DNA from: an uncultured Christensenella sp.
GTDB lineage: Bacteria > Bacillota > Clostridia > Christensenellales > Borkfalkiaceae
Assembly (NCBI GenBank): GCA_910579525.1
Contig: CAJTUK010000007.1
Coordinates: 43,419-107,418, forward strand
Length of the DNA stretch: 64,000 nt
Reading direction: 5' to 3'
How positions within the stretch are numbered: the stretch's first letter is position 1; every line of letters begins with the position of its first letter. A program made the position numbers and the translations under genes. A model generated the notes under the pieces. It had not been told where the DNA came from and did no database searches. It saw nothing but the letters and a program-made list of their open reading frames with translations. Shown here in pieces: positions 54,212 through 61,703 of the stretch.

Positions 54212-54244
54212 TTGACAAATCGCATAACGTACATTATAATGTAC
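54212..54244 (+). promoter_or_regulatory. Promoter with operator of the toxin-antitoxin pair
   Basis: TTGACA (54212-54217) and TATAAT (54235-54240) are 17 bases apart. A perfect 16-bp palindrome, GTACATTATAATGTAC (54229-54244), covers the -10 box. This suits autorepression by the antitoxin; YefM-type operators contain a TGTACA-like core. Confidence 0.8.
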
Positions 54245-54272
54245 ATAAATAGAAGTAAAGGAGGAAAGTAAA

Positions 54273-54527
54273 ATGTCTATCACAAACGCAACGTCTTTGC
54301 GCAAAAACTTATTCGGATATTTAGACGCCGCGGCAATTAATGACGAAAAGATAATCGTAACCACCAAAAACGGTAATGCGGTTATAGTCAGCGAGGAATA
54401 TTTAAGCAATTTGGAAGAAACTTGCTACTTGTATGGTATTCCCGGTATGCGCGAATCTATCACGGAGGGGGTAAACACTCCCGTAAGCGACTGCGTAGAG
54501 CTTGATTGGAAAAAGGACTTGAAATAA
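54273..54527 (+). CDS. Phd/YefM-family antitoxin
   Basis: An 84-residue protein: N-terminal DNA-binding region (TNATSLRKNLFGYLDAAAIN, DEKIIVTTKNGNAVIVSEEY) and a C-terminal acidic, toxin-binding tail. GGAGG precedes the ATG. It stops right at the ATG of the toxin gene, the standard operon for this class. It should neutralise the following YoeB-type RNase and repress the promoter upstream. Confidence 0.9.
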   Translation: MSITNATSLRKNLFGYLDAAAINDEKIIVTTKNGNAVIVSEEYLSNLEETCYLYGIPGMRESITEGVNTPVSDCVELDWKKDLK

Positions 54528-54782
54528 ATGTATAAGATTGTTTTTACCAAGCAAGCCGAAAAGGATTATCAAAAAATTTTGCAAAGCTCGTACAAATCGA
54601 AAGTGTTCAGACTTTTGACAGTTCTGGAAGAAGACCCGCTACAACCGCCGCTTGAAAAATTGGTAGACCAAAGAGCCGTTTATTCTCGTCGGATTAATAT
54701 TCAGCACAGGCTTGTATATGAAATCGTCGACGAAACCACCGTAAAAATTATCCGTATGTGGACCCATTACGGCGACAATTAA
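54528..54782 (+). CDS. Txe/YoeB-family toxin (mRNA interferase)
   Basis: An 84-residue RelE-fold endoribonuclease that cuts mRNA at the ribosome. Key stretch: YKIVFTKQAEKDYQKIL at the start, YSRRINIQHRLVYEIV (Arg and His of the active region) and IIRMWTHYGDN at the end. The length matches YoeB. It is the second gene of the toxin-antitoxin pair and is followed by a terminator. It probably stabilises the integrated element. Confidence 0.92.
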   Translation: MYKIVFTKQAEKDYQKILQSSYKSKVFRLLTVLEEDPLQPPLEKLVDQRAVYSRRINIQHRLVYEIVDETTVKIIRMWTHYGDN

Positions 54783-54797
54783 ATTATTTCAACTTAA

Positions 54798-54829
54798 CCC
54801 CGCTTGCCAAAAGGCAGGCGGGGATTTTT
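54798..54829 (+). terminator. Terminator after the toxin gene
   Basis: Stem CCCCGCTTGCC / GGCAGGCGGGG (one G-T pair), 4-base loop, then ATTTTTATT. It also marks the meeting point with the convergent gene at 54828. Confidence 0.85.
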
Positions 54830-55538
54830 ATTCTTCTAAAAGTGACGGAAGACGCTCAATTATGTATTTTTGGGCATTAGGAGAGTAAAAAACTCTATGA
54901 ATTTTTTTTCCATAGTAATCGGTAATTAATTCATTTGTTATACCTATATATTCTCCTGCCGTAGTGGCGTAATACCTATGCCGTCCTTTATTTGAGAGCC
55001 TTTGCTCGATTTTCTTATCGTTGATTAAAAAATTACGGACTATATTTTCAATTTTACCATAGGTAAATGCGTCATACAGTAACGCCGCAATTTTCTTACA
55101 AAAAGATTGCAACGTGATAGAAGGATACGTTATAGCGTTTTCAAGATTGTTTGGTTTTGTTTTTTCATTGTTTGAAAAGTTATCAATATTATCAAACTTT
55201 GAGCTGTCTGCAATTATTTTACGGTCGTTTTCTAATTTAGAAATAAACTCTTCAAAACTCTCTTTTACATAATCTACTCGCAATGGGTCGTCTTCTTCAA
55301 GAGGTAAATTTGTAACAGGATTAATGCCTTCAATAATTGTAGCTAAAAATTTAATGTTATCTATGGAATAAATCAACGCTACATTGTGTGATTTTTTTAA
55401 ATCGGCTAAAATATCTTCCAATCTTCCTTTTACGTCAATACCTCTCCATAACGCGGCTTGTGAAATTATCTCCCCCGAATAAGGATTGGTTCCTTCAATA
55501 ATATTCTTTAGAAATTCTATATTGTCCATGTTGATCAT
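54828..55538 (-). CDS. Hypothetical protein with internal repeat, co-transcribed with an XRE regulator
   Basis: A 236-residue protein with no recognised family. Two similar stretches lie near the N-terminus: DNIEFLKNIIEGTNPYSGEI (5-24) and DNIKFLATIIEGINPVTNL (58-76). The C-terminal part (~150-236) contains a long helix and YYATTAGEYIGITNELITDY, which could be a small DNA-binding or partner-binding domain. Soluble. Its start lies one base after the XRE stop, so it is translationally coupled. In phages, such a gene behind the repressor often modulates it (inference). Confidence 0.5.
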   Translation of the reverse strand: MINMDNIEFLKNIIEGTNPYSGEIISQAALWRGIDVKGRLEDILADLKKSHNVALIYSIDNIKFLATIIEGINPVTNLPLEEDDPLRVDYVKESFEEFISKLENDRKIIADSSKFDNIDNFSNNEKTKPNNLENAITYPSITLQSFCKKIAALLYDAFTYGKIENIVRNFLINDKKIEQRLSNKGRHRYYATTAGEYIGITNELITDYYGKKIHRVFYSPNAQKYIIERLPSLLEE

Positions 55539-55539
55539 A

Positions 55540-55905
55540 TTACATCTTATTTTTCTTTTTTTCGCTCCCGCCCGACGTGGTGAGGAGCGTTTTTATTGTT
55601 TCGTTTACTAACCGCTTTCCCGCGGGGGTAAGGTCTCGGTAATCACCTACGAGCTTGCGTTCTTCGGAAGAAATCCTGTCTATCGGTAGCTTAATATCTG
55701 GTTTAATACCTAAGTCGTCAGAATATCCTGCTAAATATTCGACGTCTACTTGAAATATTTGTGCTAAACGAATGGCAGCATATAAATTTAACTCTATTCT
55801 TCCACTTTCCCAATAACTTATATTTCGTTGCGTCGTTTCTGCCGCAGTAGCTAATGTAGCTTGTGATATCCCTGCATTTAGTCGCAATTCCCTCAATCTA
55901 TTCAT
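55540..55905 (-). CDS. XRE-family helix-turn-helix repressor
   Basis: A 121-residue regulator: N-terminal HTH_3 domain (LRELRLNAGISQATLATAAE, RNISYWESGRIELNLYAAIR) and a charged C-terminal extension. It is divergent from the rightward structural genes; two related dyads lie between them. This layout is that of a prophage repressor controlling lysis/replication genes. Confidence 0.85.
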   Translation of the reverse strand: MNRLRELRLNAGISQATLATAAETTQRNISYWESGRIELNLYAAIRLAQIFQVDVEYLAGYSDDLGIKPDIKLPIDRISSEERKLVGDYRDLTPAGKRLVNETIKTLLTTSGGSEKKKNKM

Positions 55906-55937
55906 AACTCAATTATAGAAAAATTTTTCTCAAATTG

Positions 55938-55988
55938 TTGACATAGATAAAATTATCTGTTACTCTGTTTGATAGATAAATATATCTA
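55938..55988. promoter_or_regulatory. Divergent control region with two repressor-like dyads
   Basis: Two related dyads: AGATAA-2-TTATCT (55945-55958) and TAGATA-4-TATCTA (55973-55988). A TTGACA (55938-55943) overlaps the first, with TACTCT (55961) as weak -10 for the rightward genes. A TATAAT on the minus strand (55912-55917) would serve the XRE gene. Confidence 0.6.
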
Positions 55989-56038
55989 AAAACAAAAAAC
56001 GCCCTCGGAGAACCAAGGGTGGCAACCAGGAGCGAGCA

Positions 56039-56368
56039 ATGTCGGAAATGGATACAATAATCGTTTTATCAATTTTAAATATGATGTTGACGGTAACCGT
56101 TTATAGCATAGTTTTAGTGTTCGTTTTCTTTGAACGCAAAAGAAACAATAAAAAACCCGCCGAGGGGAAGCCGTTAATAGTCGGTATGCGTGTTAGCCAT
56201 TTTAAATACGGTGCAGGTACAGTCACAGCTGTAAAGGAAAATAATAAAATATTTTGCGTTAACTTTGACAAATTTGGGGTGAAAGAATTTAGCACACTAC
56301 TTTGCGCCGTTTTAGGAGCTTTTAAAGTTTTATGCCCGACAGGAAGCAATAAGGAGGAGCAAAAATGA
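56039..56368 (+). CDS. Small membrane protein with Tudor/PcrA-C-like domain
   Basis: A 109-residue protein. Residues ~5-33 form one membrane helix; residues ~45-85 (VGMRVSHFKYGAGTVTAVKE, FGVKEF) resemble the small SH3/Tudor-like module at the end of PcrA/UvrD helicases, ending near the C-terminus. The ATG follows AGGAGCG. First gene of the rightward block; the next frame starts at its last codons. Function unknown. Confidence 0.55.
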   Translation: MSEMDTIIVLSILNMMLTVTVYSIVLVFVFFERKRNNKKPAEGKPLIVGMRVSHFKYGAGTVTAVKENNKIFCVNFDKFGVKEFSTLLCAVLGAFKVLCPTGSNKEEQK

Positions 56369-56561
56369 AAGGGTTTATTGAAGTTATCGACAGATACACT
56401 GAAAGAAGAAGCTTATTTCAGTAGAAGAACAAGCAAGCGGAAAAGCAAGGTTTATTTTGCAAATTCAAATTTTGAAAACAAGACTTAGTGAGGCGGACTT
56501 TAAAACCGTCGAAACTTATGAAGAAGTCGTTGCAAAAATTAAAGAAGCAATAGAAGATTAA
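56365..56561 (+). pseudogene. Small FlbD-like gene broken by a frameshift
   Basis: A small gene not open in one frame. ATG 56365 (after GGAGGAG) gives MKGFIEVIDRYTERRSLFQ and a stop at 56422-56424. The -1 frame from 56418 continues SVEEQASGKARF through to ETYEEVVAKIKEAIED and stops at 56559-56561. Combined, it looks like small FlbD-type proteins, which begin with IEVTDRYTG and end with a VKETYEEV helix. A single-base slip joins them at ~56418. It may be a decayed gene, a sequencing error or a true recoding site. Confidence 0.5.
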
Positions 56562-56581
56562 AAATCGGAGGAAATAAAACA

Positions 56582-57715
56582 ATGGCAAATTACAGAAAGA
56601 AGAGCGCGGTGCGGCGCTGGGGCGCGGTGTTTGGCGCGGTGATGGTGGCGATAGTTGCGGTGCTCGGCGCGGCATGGGGAACGGGTTACGGGCTCACGGG
56701 TGAGGCGAATCCTGTTAAGTGGGCAACAGCTCAAAAGCCGCCCGCGGACGAGGGCGAGGACAACGAGAACGGCGGCAATATGGACGTAATCGAAAATAAC
56801 GGGATATTATTATGCGCGGCGCAGATACCGCAGGAGGAATTTGCGGCATACAACGTTTCGGAAACTGCGGACACGGCATATCACATAACGGCAACGGTAA
56901 ACGACGATGCCGTAGATAAAAGCATAATCGGCAATATCAGTTGGGCGAACAGTTCAAGCGCCTGGGCAAGCGGCAAGAAGATTTCGGATTATGCGAAATT
57001 AACCCAGACCACGCAATACGGTCTGGAATTTACGCTTGAGATAAAAGAAGCGTTCGGCGAACCAATACTTATTAAAGTTGTTGCGTGCATGGACAGCAAC
57101 GTTAACGCAACTGCGGAAGTAAATTACTTAAAAGAAATCAAGTCGTTTACTGCTACCATTAACTCCACATTATCGCCGACGGCTATGGGTAGGCTTTATA
57201 TTGGAGATACGATTAACACCGTTACCATTACTCCCGTATTCGGTGTGGGCACAATTGAGGGCACAATCTCAAACTGTACCACGGTTATGACATTGAACGA
57301 CTATATAAAAACCAACCTTCAAGCCGCATTAAACGCGGGTAGCGGCACGAGCTCGTACCGCGTAGTTGACACTATAACCGCGACGGGCTTATCATTTAAA
57401 ATTCCGTTTGCAAGCAACGGCGGCGTAGACAGTGCAAGCGGGTTATTTGTCGGCGGCGGCAATTACTCGGGTGCAGCAACAATAACAAATAACTTTATAA
57501 AAAATCACGGTTGCCAAGACAATGGCGGCACGGCTTCGCATACCGCGGGAGTAACTTCCATTCAATATACGGTCACATACACTTACGGCGAGTATAGTAA
57601 AACCTTAACGTATACGGCAGGCGGGACGAGTTTCCGCAACGACAATTTAACTTTAATTTCCACTATTACGGATATTGAGTTATCTGAAACTGACATTGTT
57701 GTGCTTCCCCAATAA
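56582..57715 (+). CDS. Membrane-anchored extracytoplasmic protein of the prophage-like element
   Basis: A 377-residue protein. A basic start (ANYRKKSAVRRW) is followed by one helix (GAVFGAVMVAIVAVLGAAWG, ~14-33), then a ~340-residue exposed part rich in Thr/Ser/Asn and beta-strand patterns, with no catalytic motif. It could be cleaved or remain anchored. In a filamentous-phage setting it could be a virion or adsorption protein (inference). A CGGAGG site is upstream. It is 11 bp from the next gene. Confidence 0.55.
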   Translation: MANYRKKSAVRRWGAVFGAVMVAIVAVLGAAWGTGYGLTGEANPVKWATAQKPPADEGEDNENGGNMDVIENNGILLCAAQIPQEEFAAYNVSETADTAYHITATVNDDAVDKSIIGNISWANSSSAWASGKKISDYAKLTQTTQYGLEFTLEIKEAFGEPILIKVVACMDSNVNATAEVNYLKEIKSFTATINSTLSPTAMGRLYIGDTINTVTITPVFGVGTIEGTISNCTTVMTLNDYIKTNLQAALNAGSGTSSYRVVDTITATGLSFKIPFASNGGVDSASGLFVGGGNYSGAATITNNFIKNHGCQDNGGTASHTAGVTSIQYTVTYTYGEYSKTLTYTAGGTSFRNDNLTLISTITDIELSETDIVVLPQ

Positions 57716-57726
57716 GGCGGCGGAAA

Positions 57727-59280
57727 ATGACTTACAGTAAACAACTAATACACCCAATACTGACGGCAATTCTTGCCTTGATTGCCTTCATATTATCCTT
57801 CATTGGTGGCGGCGCACTTAACGTGTGCGCCGCCACTTCCGCATATTCCGACGTGCTTCAAGACCTGCGCGCGGATCAAGAATTCAACATTATAGACTAT
57901 CCATATATATCCAACGATAATTCTATACAAGTAATTCAAATCGCAGAAAGCACGAGCGGCGAACTATTGATATACGCATACCAACCGAGCGGCACGCTCA
58001 AAGCTAGCAGCATAAACATTTCCCGGGAACAGCCCGACGATAAGGCTTTAACGTTCGTCAACTACCCGCTTTATTTTTTAAATTCAAACGGAGTATTTTT
58101 CAAATACAAAGTTCTGTTATTTGAATTGAGTCCCGCAACAATACGCTATTACAACATACCCAACATATTACGCCCGTTCGATGCCACAATAGACAAAGCG
58201 CCTGCGGACGGAATTATATCTGAAATGCCTAACCGTGTTGCGCAGTTTTGGACAGTGGAAACCGTAGGTGAATCGGTAAAATATTCAATGGAAACAACGG
58301 AAGTCGTAACCGTCACGCAAAAAGTAGTTGGATATTGCGCGTATGACGACGGGCTTGACCTTGGCTGGGGCTCTATGGAAGGTCTGACGAAAGCATACTT
58401 CGTCGCGTTCGATACCGACCGCCCTATTGATAAACTCATAAGCGCGGATTTATCATTCTACGCGACGCGTGTTAAATGTAAATATTGTGCGAACAAGAAC
58501 CATAGCGATCACGGCTTATTTTACGACTTTGAAGACGGTGAGTATATTGATTACGGCACGGGCATTTACAATGACGAGCCTTTGACGATTACCGACAAGC
58601 AGAGCTTTGGGAACGTCGGCGGCGGGAACGTGCGCCCGGCAACAAAATTCTTAAAAAAGCGCATACGCAAAACGGAAGATTTTATTGCGGACGAAAATAA
58701 TAAAAACTATCAACTTACTGCGGGTGAGGCACTATCCGGCACTAAATGGGTATTGAACTTTTACGAGGCGCAAGACAAATACAACGTGAATAACGTGTGG
58801 CTTTCGTTCATTCCCGGCGTAACGCAAATAAACGGTGTTGCAGACGGCGAAGCCGAGCTCAACAACGTTTATGATGTTTCAATATTAAGGCTTGAATTTG
58901 AAACGGACGGCAAGCCCTTTAATTTGGGCGTTATTGATAACAAACAGACCGGTAACACGCAATTTAACGGGCACAATGGCGGCGGCTTGCCTTTGTGGGC
59001 TATTATTACCTTGATAGTGTTAGCCGTGCTTATTCTTTTATTCGTGCTTTATAGGCTAATCGTAAGAATTACAGCACCGAGAGAACGGCGGGAACGTCGG
59101 GAACAGAAGCGACCTAAAAGTAAAAAACGAAAGCCCGCGCAGACGTTGGGAACGAGCGGAAACGCAAAGAACAAGAAGCCGGTGGCGCAGAGCCGACGCT
59201 GTTTGGTTGGAGCGTGTTTTTCTACGTATTCGCGGCGCTATTCGCCCTCTGCGCGGTTGTGGAATTTATATATAGCATAG
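57727..59280 (+). CDS. Large exported protein with C-terminal membrane anchor (pIII-like position)
   Basis: A 517-residue protein with a signal peptide (IAFILSFIGGGALNVCAATS), a ~400-residue exposed body with four Cys in CKYCANKNHSDHG-like text, one C-terminal helix (LPLWAIITLIVLAVLILLFV, ~418-440) and a basic tail. Filamentous phages encode a pIII-type adsorption protein of such a build just before the pVI and pI genes, which matches this place. The last ~50 residues of the reading frame look random; the -1 frame after an AAAAAA run (59122-59127) encodes a second helix instead. No sequence homology to known pIII was recognised. Confidence 0.5.
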   Translation: MTYSKQLIHPILTAILALIAFILSFIGGGALNVCAATSAYSDVLQDLRADQEFNIIDYPYISNDNSIQVIQIAESTSGELLIYAYQPSGTLKASSINISREQPDDKALTFVNYPLYFLNSNGVFFKYKVLLFELSPATIRYYNIPNILRPFDATIDKAPADGIISEMPNRVAQFWTVETVGESVKYSMETTEVVTVTQKVVGYCAYDDGLDLGWGSMEGLTKAYFVAFDTDRPIDKLISADLSFYATRVKCKYCANKNHSDHGLFYDFEDGEYIDYGTGIYNDEPLTITDKQSFGNVGGGNVRPATKFLKKRIRKTEDFIADENNKNYQLTAGEALSGTKWVLNFYEAQDKYNVNNVWLSFIPGVTQINGVADGEAELNNVYDVSILRLEFETDGKPFNLGVIDNKQTGNTQFNGHNGGGLPLWAIITLIVLAVLILLFVLYRLIVRITAPRERRERREQKRPKSKKRKPAQTLGTSGNAKNKKPVAQSRRCLVGACFSTYSRRYSPSARLWNLYIA

Positions 59281-59345
59281 CGCGGCTTATAGCCCGCCGG
59301 AAGTTAGCGGGCGGCGGGCATAGACGTCGCAGGCGTAGGCGGTAA
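59214..59345 (+). CDS. Small transmembrane segment in the -1 frame (pVI/Ace-like or frameshift extension)
   Basis: From GTG 59214 (or joined to the upstream frame by a -1 slip at 59122-59127), the frame encodes VFFYVFAALFALCAVVEFIY followed by SIARLIARRKLAGGGH and an Arg run, with a stop at 59343-59345, four bases before the Zot-like ATG. It overlaps the end of the 517-residue frame. A single helix with a strongly basic tail resembles small coat or cap proteins of filamentous phage (Ace/pVI position, upstream of Zot). The frame is open back to 59121, so fusion to the upstream protein is equally possible. Confidence 0.4.
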   Translation: MFFYVFAALFALCAVVEFIYSIARLIARRKLAGGGHRRRRRRR

Positions 59346-59348
59346 GAA

Positions 59349-60092
59349 ATGGCACAAACGATACTTAACCCAGAAAGCGAAATAGTAATATTTTTCGGAC
59401 CCCGGGGCAAAGGTAAATCGTCGCTTATGGCGCACTTTGTAGACGAGTATCAAAAGACTATGGGCGACCAACGCGAGGAACTATCCGAGCAGCTTATAAG
59501 GGAAGAAAACGCAAGGCGTAAAAGCCCTTTATCGTTTCCCGCCTCTTTGCCTATTTACTCAAACACAGAATATAAGATAAAAACGCGTACGGGCAAAGAC
59601 TTAAAGATTATACCCATAAAAGGCGCGTTAATCGGCGTATCGAATAGTAAAAAAAGCTATAAAGAATTATTCCCGGCGCCCTTGGTAGTTTTAGACGAAT
59701 CACACCGGGAATTTTGTCCGAAAGGTGATGATTTGCCCCTCGGACAACTTGAATTTTTTATGGAGTGCAGGCACCATAGGGTTATTATGTTATTAGCCGC
59801 GCCCCGCGCCGTTCAGGTAAATAAAGATATCCGCGCGTCGGGTTCCCGCTTTATAGAACCGCGCGAAGTTGTAAACGAGTTCGACGCGTTTAACCGTTTA
59901 TGTAAAACAACTTGGTATTGCCGCGAGTTTAAAGAACCAAGCGCGATTGAAGAATATATAGCGACCAACGGCAAGAGTGGCGGTTACATTGAAACAATGT
60001 ATATTCATAACGGCAACGTGCGCGAACTTTATGACGGCTATGCGTTCCGACATCATTTTTATCCAAAGGACGGAAAAGACTTTGAAAAATAA
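59349..60092 (+). CDS. Zot-like (filamentous phage pI-type) assembly ATPase
   Basis: A 247-residue P-loop protein. Walker A is IFFGPRGKGKSSLM, Walker B is PLVVLDESHREF, and RHHRVIMLLAAPRAVQVNKD (shown from 142) with IRASGSRFIEP matches the Zot pattern in which a HRH-type segment is followed by a recognition loop. Unlike classical Zot/pI, there is no C-terminal membrane helix and no exposed domain, so it would have to pair with a membrane protein such as the one just upstream. In filamentous phage this ATPase drives virion extrusion through the membrane. It overlaps the next gene by 11 bp. Confidence 0.6.
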   Translation: MAQTILNPESEIVIFFGPRGKGKSSLMAHFVDEYQKTMGDQREELSEQLIREENARRKSPLSFPASLPIYSNTEYKIKTRTGKDLKIIPIKGALIGVSNSKKSYKELFPAPLVVLDESHREFCPKGDDLPLGQLEFFMECRHHRVIMLLAAPRAVQVNKDIRASGSRFIEPREVVNEFDAFNRLCKTTWYCREFKEPSAIEEYIATNGKSGGYIETMYIHNGNVRELYDGYAFRHHFYPKDGKDFEK

Positions 60093-60873
60093 AATTATAA
60101 TAAACCTTTCAAAAGACACTCCACCCGAAACGATTTCCGCGCTTACGGCGATTTTAAAAGCGCAAAAGGAAAAAGTAAATAAGCCGTTATATTTATCAAA
60201 CGAAGATATAGAAAAGCTTAATGCGCGGTATGACGAACTTTATAAAAAGGTTAAAGATTCAACGCACCTATCAACGGCGCAAATAAACAGAGAGTGCGAA
60301 GTTCTATTGGAAAAATATAATTTTGAAATTGAAGAGCTATCCGCAATGCGAAAGGTTGATTATGAAATCAGGCTTGCGGAAATCGAAGCGCGCAGGGACG
60401 AGCTTAAACCGTGGCGGCGTAGTTGGTGGTGCCGGTTGCTGTTCCTTCCTCTGACGAACCGGGCGCAAGATATAATCGATGAGAGCGCGGAGCTCGAAGC
60501 CGAGCGCATACACGGCGACGTGGAAAAGAAGCTCGACGCGGAGCGGGAGCTGCTGTTTCCGGGAAAAGAGAAAAAGCGGTTAAAGCGCAAGGAGCGGAAC
60601 CGCGAGGAAGCGCAAGAGCAACTCGAAGAGAACCGCAAGCAAGCGGAAAAGAAGCTCGAAGAGATTCTTCGCAAAGCAGACGAAGAGGACGAGCCGGCGA
60701 AGGTGTACGAAGAGCCGCCCGCGGTACCGCCTGCGCAAGAGAGCGTGACGGAAATCAAAAAGCCATTGCCGGGGCAAATGACGTTTGCCGACGTGCAGGA
60801 GCAAGCCCGCCCGGTGCCGTTCGCAACGTCATCACGTAGACCACGCCCGCCGCGGAGTTGCCGGAAACAGTGA
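60082..60873 (+). CDS. Coiled-coil hypothetical protein following the Zot-like gene
   Basis: A 263-residue soluble protein, starting at TTG 60082 (after AAAGGACGG), inside the end of the Zot-like gene. A longer frame from 59977 lies within the Zot gene and has no ribosome site. Residues ~30-150 and ~150-215 are highly charged helices predicted to form coiled coils (RDELKPWRRSWW between them); the end is Pro-rich (EEPPAVPPAQ) and basic. No family recognised. Its position suggests a virion-assembly or packaging role (inference). Confidence 0.5.
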   Translation: MKNKIIINLSKDTPPETISALTAILKAQKEKVNKPLYLSNEDIEKLNARYDELYKKVKDSTHLSTAQINRECEVLLEKYNFEIEELSAMRKVDYEIRLAEIEARRDELKPWRRSWWCRLLFLPLTNRAQDIIDESAELEAERIHGDVEKKLDAERELLFPGKEKKRLKRKERNREEAQEQLEENRKQAEKKLEEILRKADEEDEPAKVYEEPPAVPPAQESVTEIKKPLPGQMTFADVQEQARPVPFATSSRRPRPPRSCRKQ

Positions 60874-61207
60874 CGTCGGGGGCAATGAGCGCAAGCTCGG
60901 ACGGGGGCAACACCATTTTAAAAGCAAAAAAAGAAAATGGAAGAGATAGGCGCGCCCGCCTTGGCGGGGAGCGCAGCAGACAAGGCGGGCGCGCCGAACC
61001 ACTTCTAAATAATAGGGGTGTCGGGGCAACGCCCCGCCATTATAAAAGCGCGGTCGTCAAATTGCGCCCCGTGAGAAAACGGAGATGCCCACAGACGGCG
61101 CGAGAACCGACGGTAACAGAGATAATACAAAAATCGGGTTTCCGAGCGGCAAAAAATAGCCGTTTTCAGCCCGTGAGAGCTTAAAAAATTAAAATTGAGG
61201 TTTAAAA
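60874..61207. other. Non-coding region with two hairpins
   Basis: Between the coiled-coil gene and the first zinc-ribbon gene. A 108-codon frame here has a ribosome-poor start and low-complexity text, so I do not call it. A long inverted repeat (60949-60995) and a small GC hairpin (61022-61036) are present. Filamentous phages keep origins and packaging signals in such a region. Confidence 0.55.
60949..60995. repeat. 15-bp perfect inverted repeat
   Basis: GGCGCGCCCGCCTTG (60949-60963) pairs perfectly with CAAGGCGGGCGCGCC (60981-60995) over a 17-base loop. There is no T-run. A second hairpin, CGGGGC/GCCCCG, follows at 61022-61036. Confidence 0.85.
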
Positions 61208-61450
61208 ATGGGTGTGACAAGTAAAGTAATACAAATTTATGTTTGCACATGCGATAAGTGCGGAACAGTTCAGAACGTAGAAAAAACTACTGAATTATAC
61301 AACGGTGCAACGGCCGTTCGTTCGATTGGGTGGAAGTTTGGCAAGGATAAAAGCGTTAAATGTTTAGAGTGCCGCAAGCACGATTGGGACGACCACTATT
61401 CATATATGGCGCAATATAAACAAGAACGCAAAAAGAACGTTGCGGAGTAG
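61208..61450 (+). CDS. Small zinc-ribbon protein
   Basis: An 80-residue protein with two Cys pairs: CTCDKCGTVQ (~14-21) and KCLECRKHDW (~52-60), a typical zinc-ribbon. It starts at ATG 61208 behind TTGAGG. Its last codons (KKNVAE and stop) form the first 20 bases of an 85-bp tandem repeat. Such small zinc proteins are common in phages and plasmids and may bind DNA. Confidence 0.65.
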   Translation: MGVTSKVIQIYVCTCDKCGTVQNVEKTTELYNGATAVRSIGWKFGKDKSVKCLECRKHDWDDHYSYMAQYKQERKKNVAE

Positions 61451-61685
61451 TACGGCCACGGACTACACCGCGCATGCACAAGTAGTACGGCCTGCGACTA
61501 CTTAAATCGATAAGGAAAAGAACGTTGCGGAGTAGTACGGCCACGAACTACCCCGCGCCGGCACAAGTAGTGCGGCCTGCGACTACTTAAATCGATACGG
61601 AAAAGAACGTTGCGGAGTAGTACGGCCACGGACTACCCCGCGCCGGCACAAGTAGTGCGGCCTGTGACTACTTAAATCGATACAC
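61431..61685 (+). repeat. Three tandem copies of an 85-bp unit with paired hairpins
   Basis: Units at 61431-61515, 61516-61600 and 61601-61685, nearly identical. Each begins with the tail of the zinc-ribbon gene (AAAAGAACGTTGCGGAGTAG). Each contains two dyads: GTAGT...ACTAC around CGGCCACGG, and AGTAGT...ACTACT around CGGCCTGCG. There are no unique spacers, so it is not a CRISPR array. Candidate origin, packaging signal or RNA element. Confidence 0.9.
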
Positions 61686-61703
61686 TTTAAAGGGGGTCAA
61701 CAA

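Noticed and set aside
59121..59128. T-AAAAAA-C as a canonical -1 slippery heptamer
   Set aside because: In the frame used, the heptamer is not aligned as X-XXY-YYZ, so it is only a run of A residues; the frameshift idea is kept as a finding rather than a feature.
60858..61184. A 108-codon plus-strand frame after the coiled-coil gene
   Set aside because: The sequence is Arg/Gly/Pro-rich low complexity over two hairpins, begins inside the upstream gene, and lacks a ribosome site.
61431..61685. CRISPR array
   Set aside because: The units are nearly identical over all 85 bases with no variable spacers, and no cas genes are in the window.
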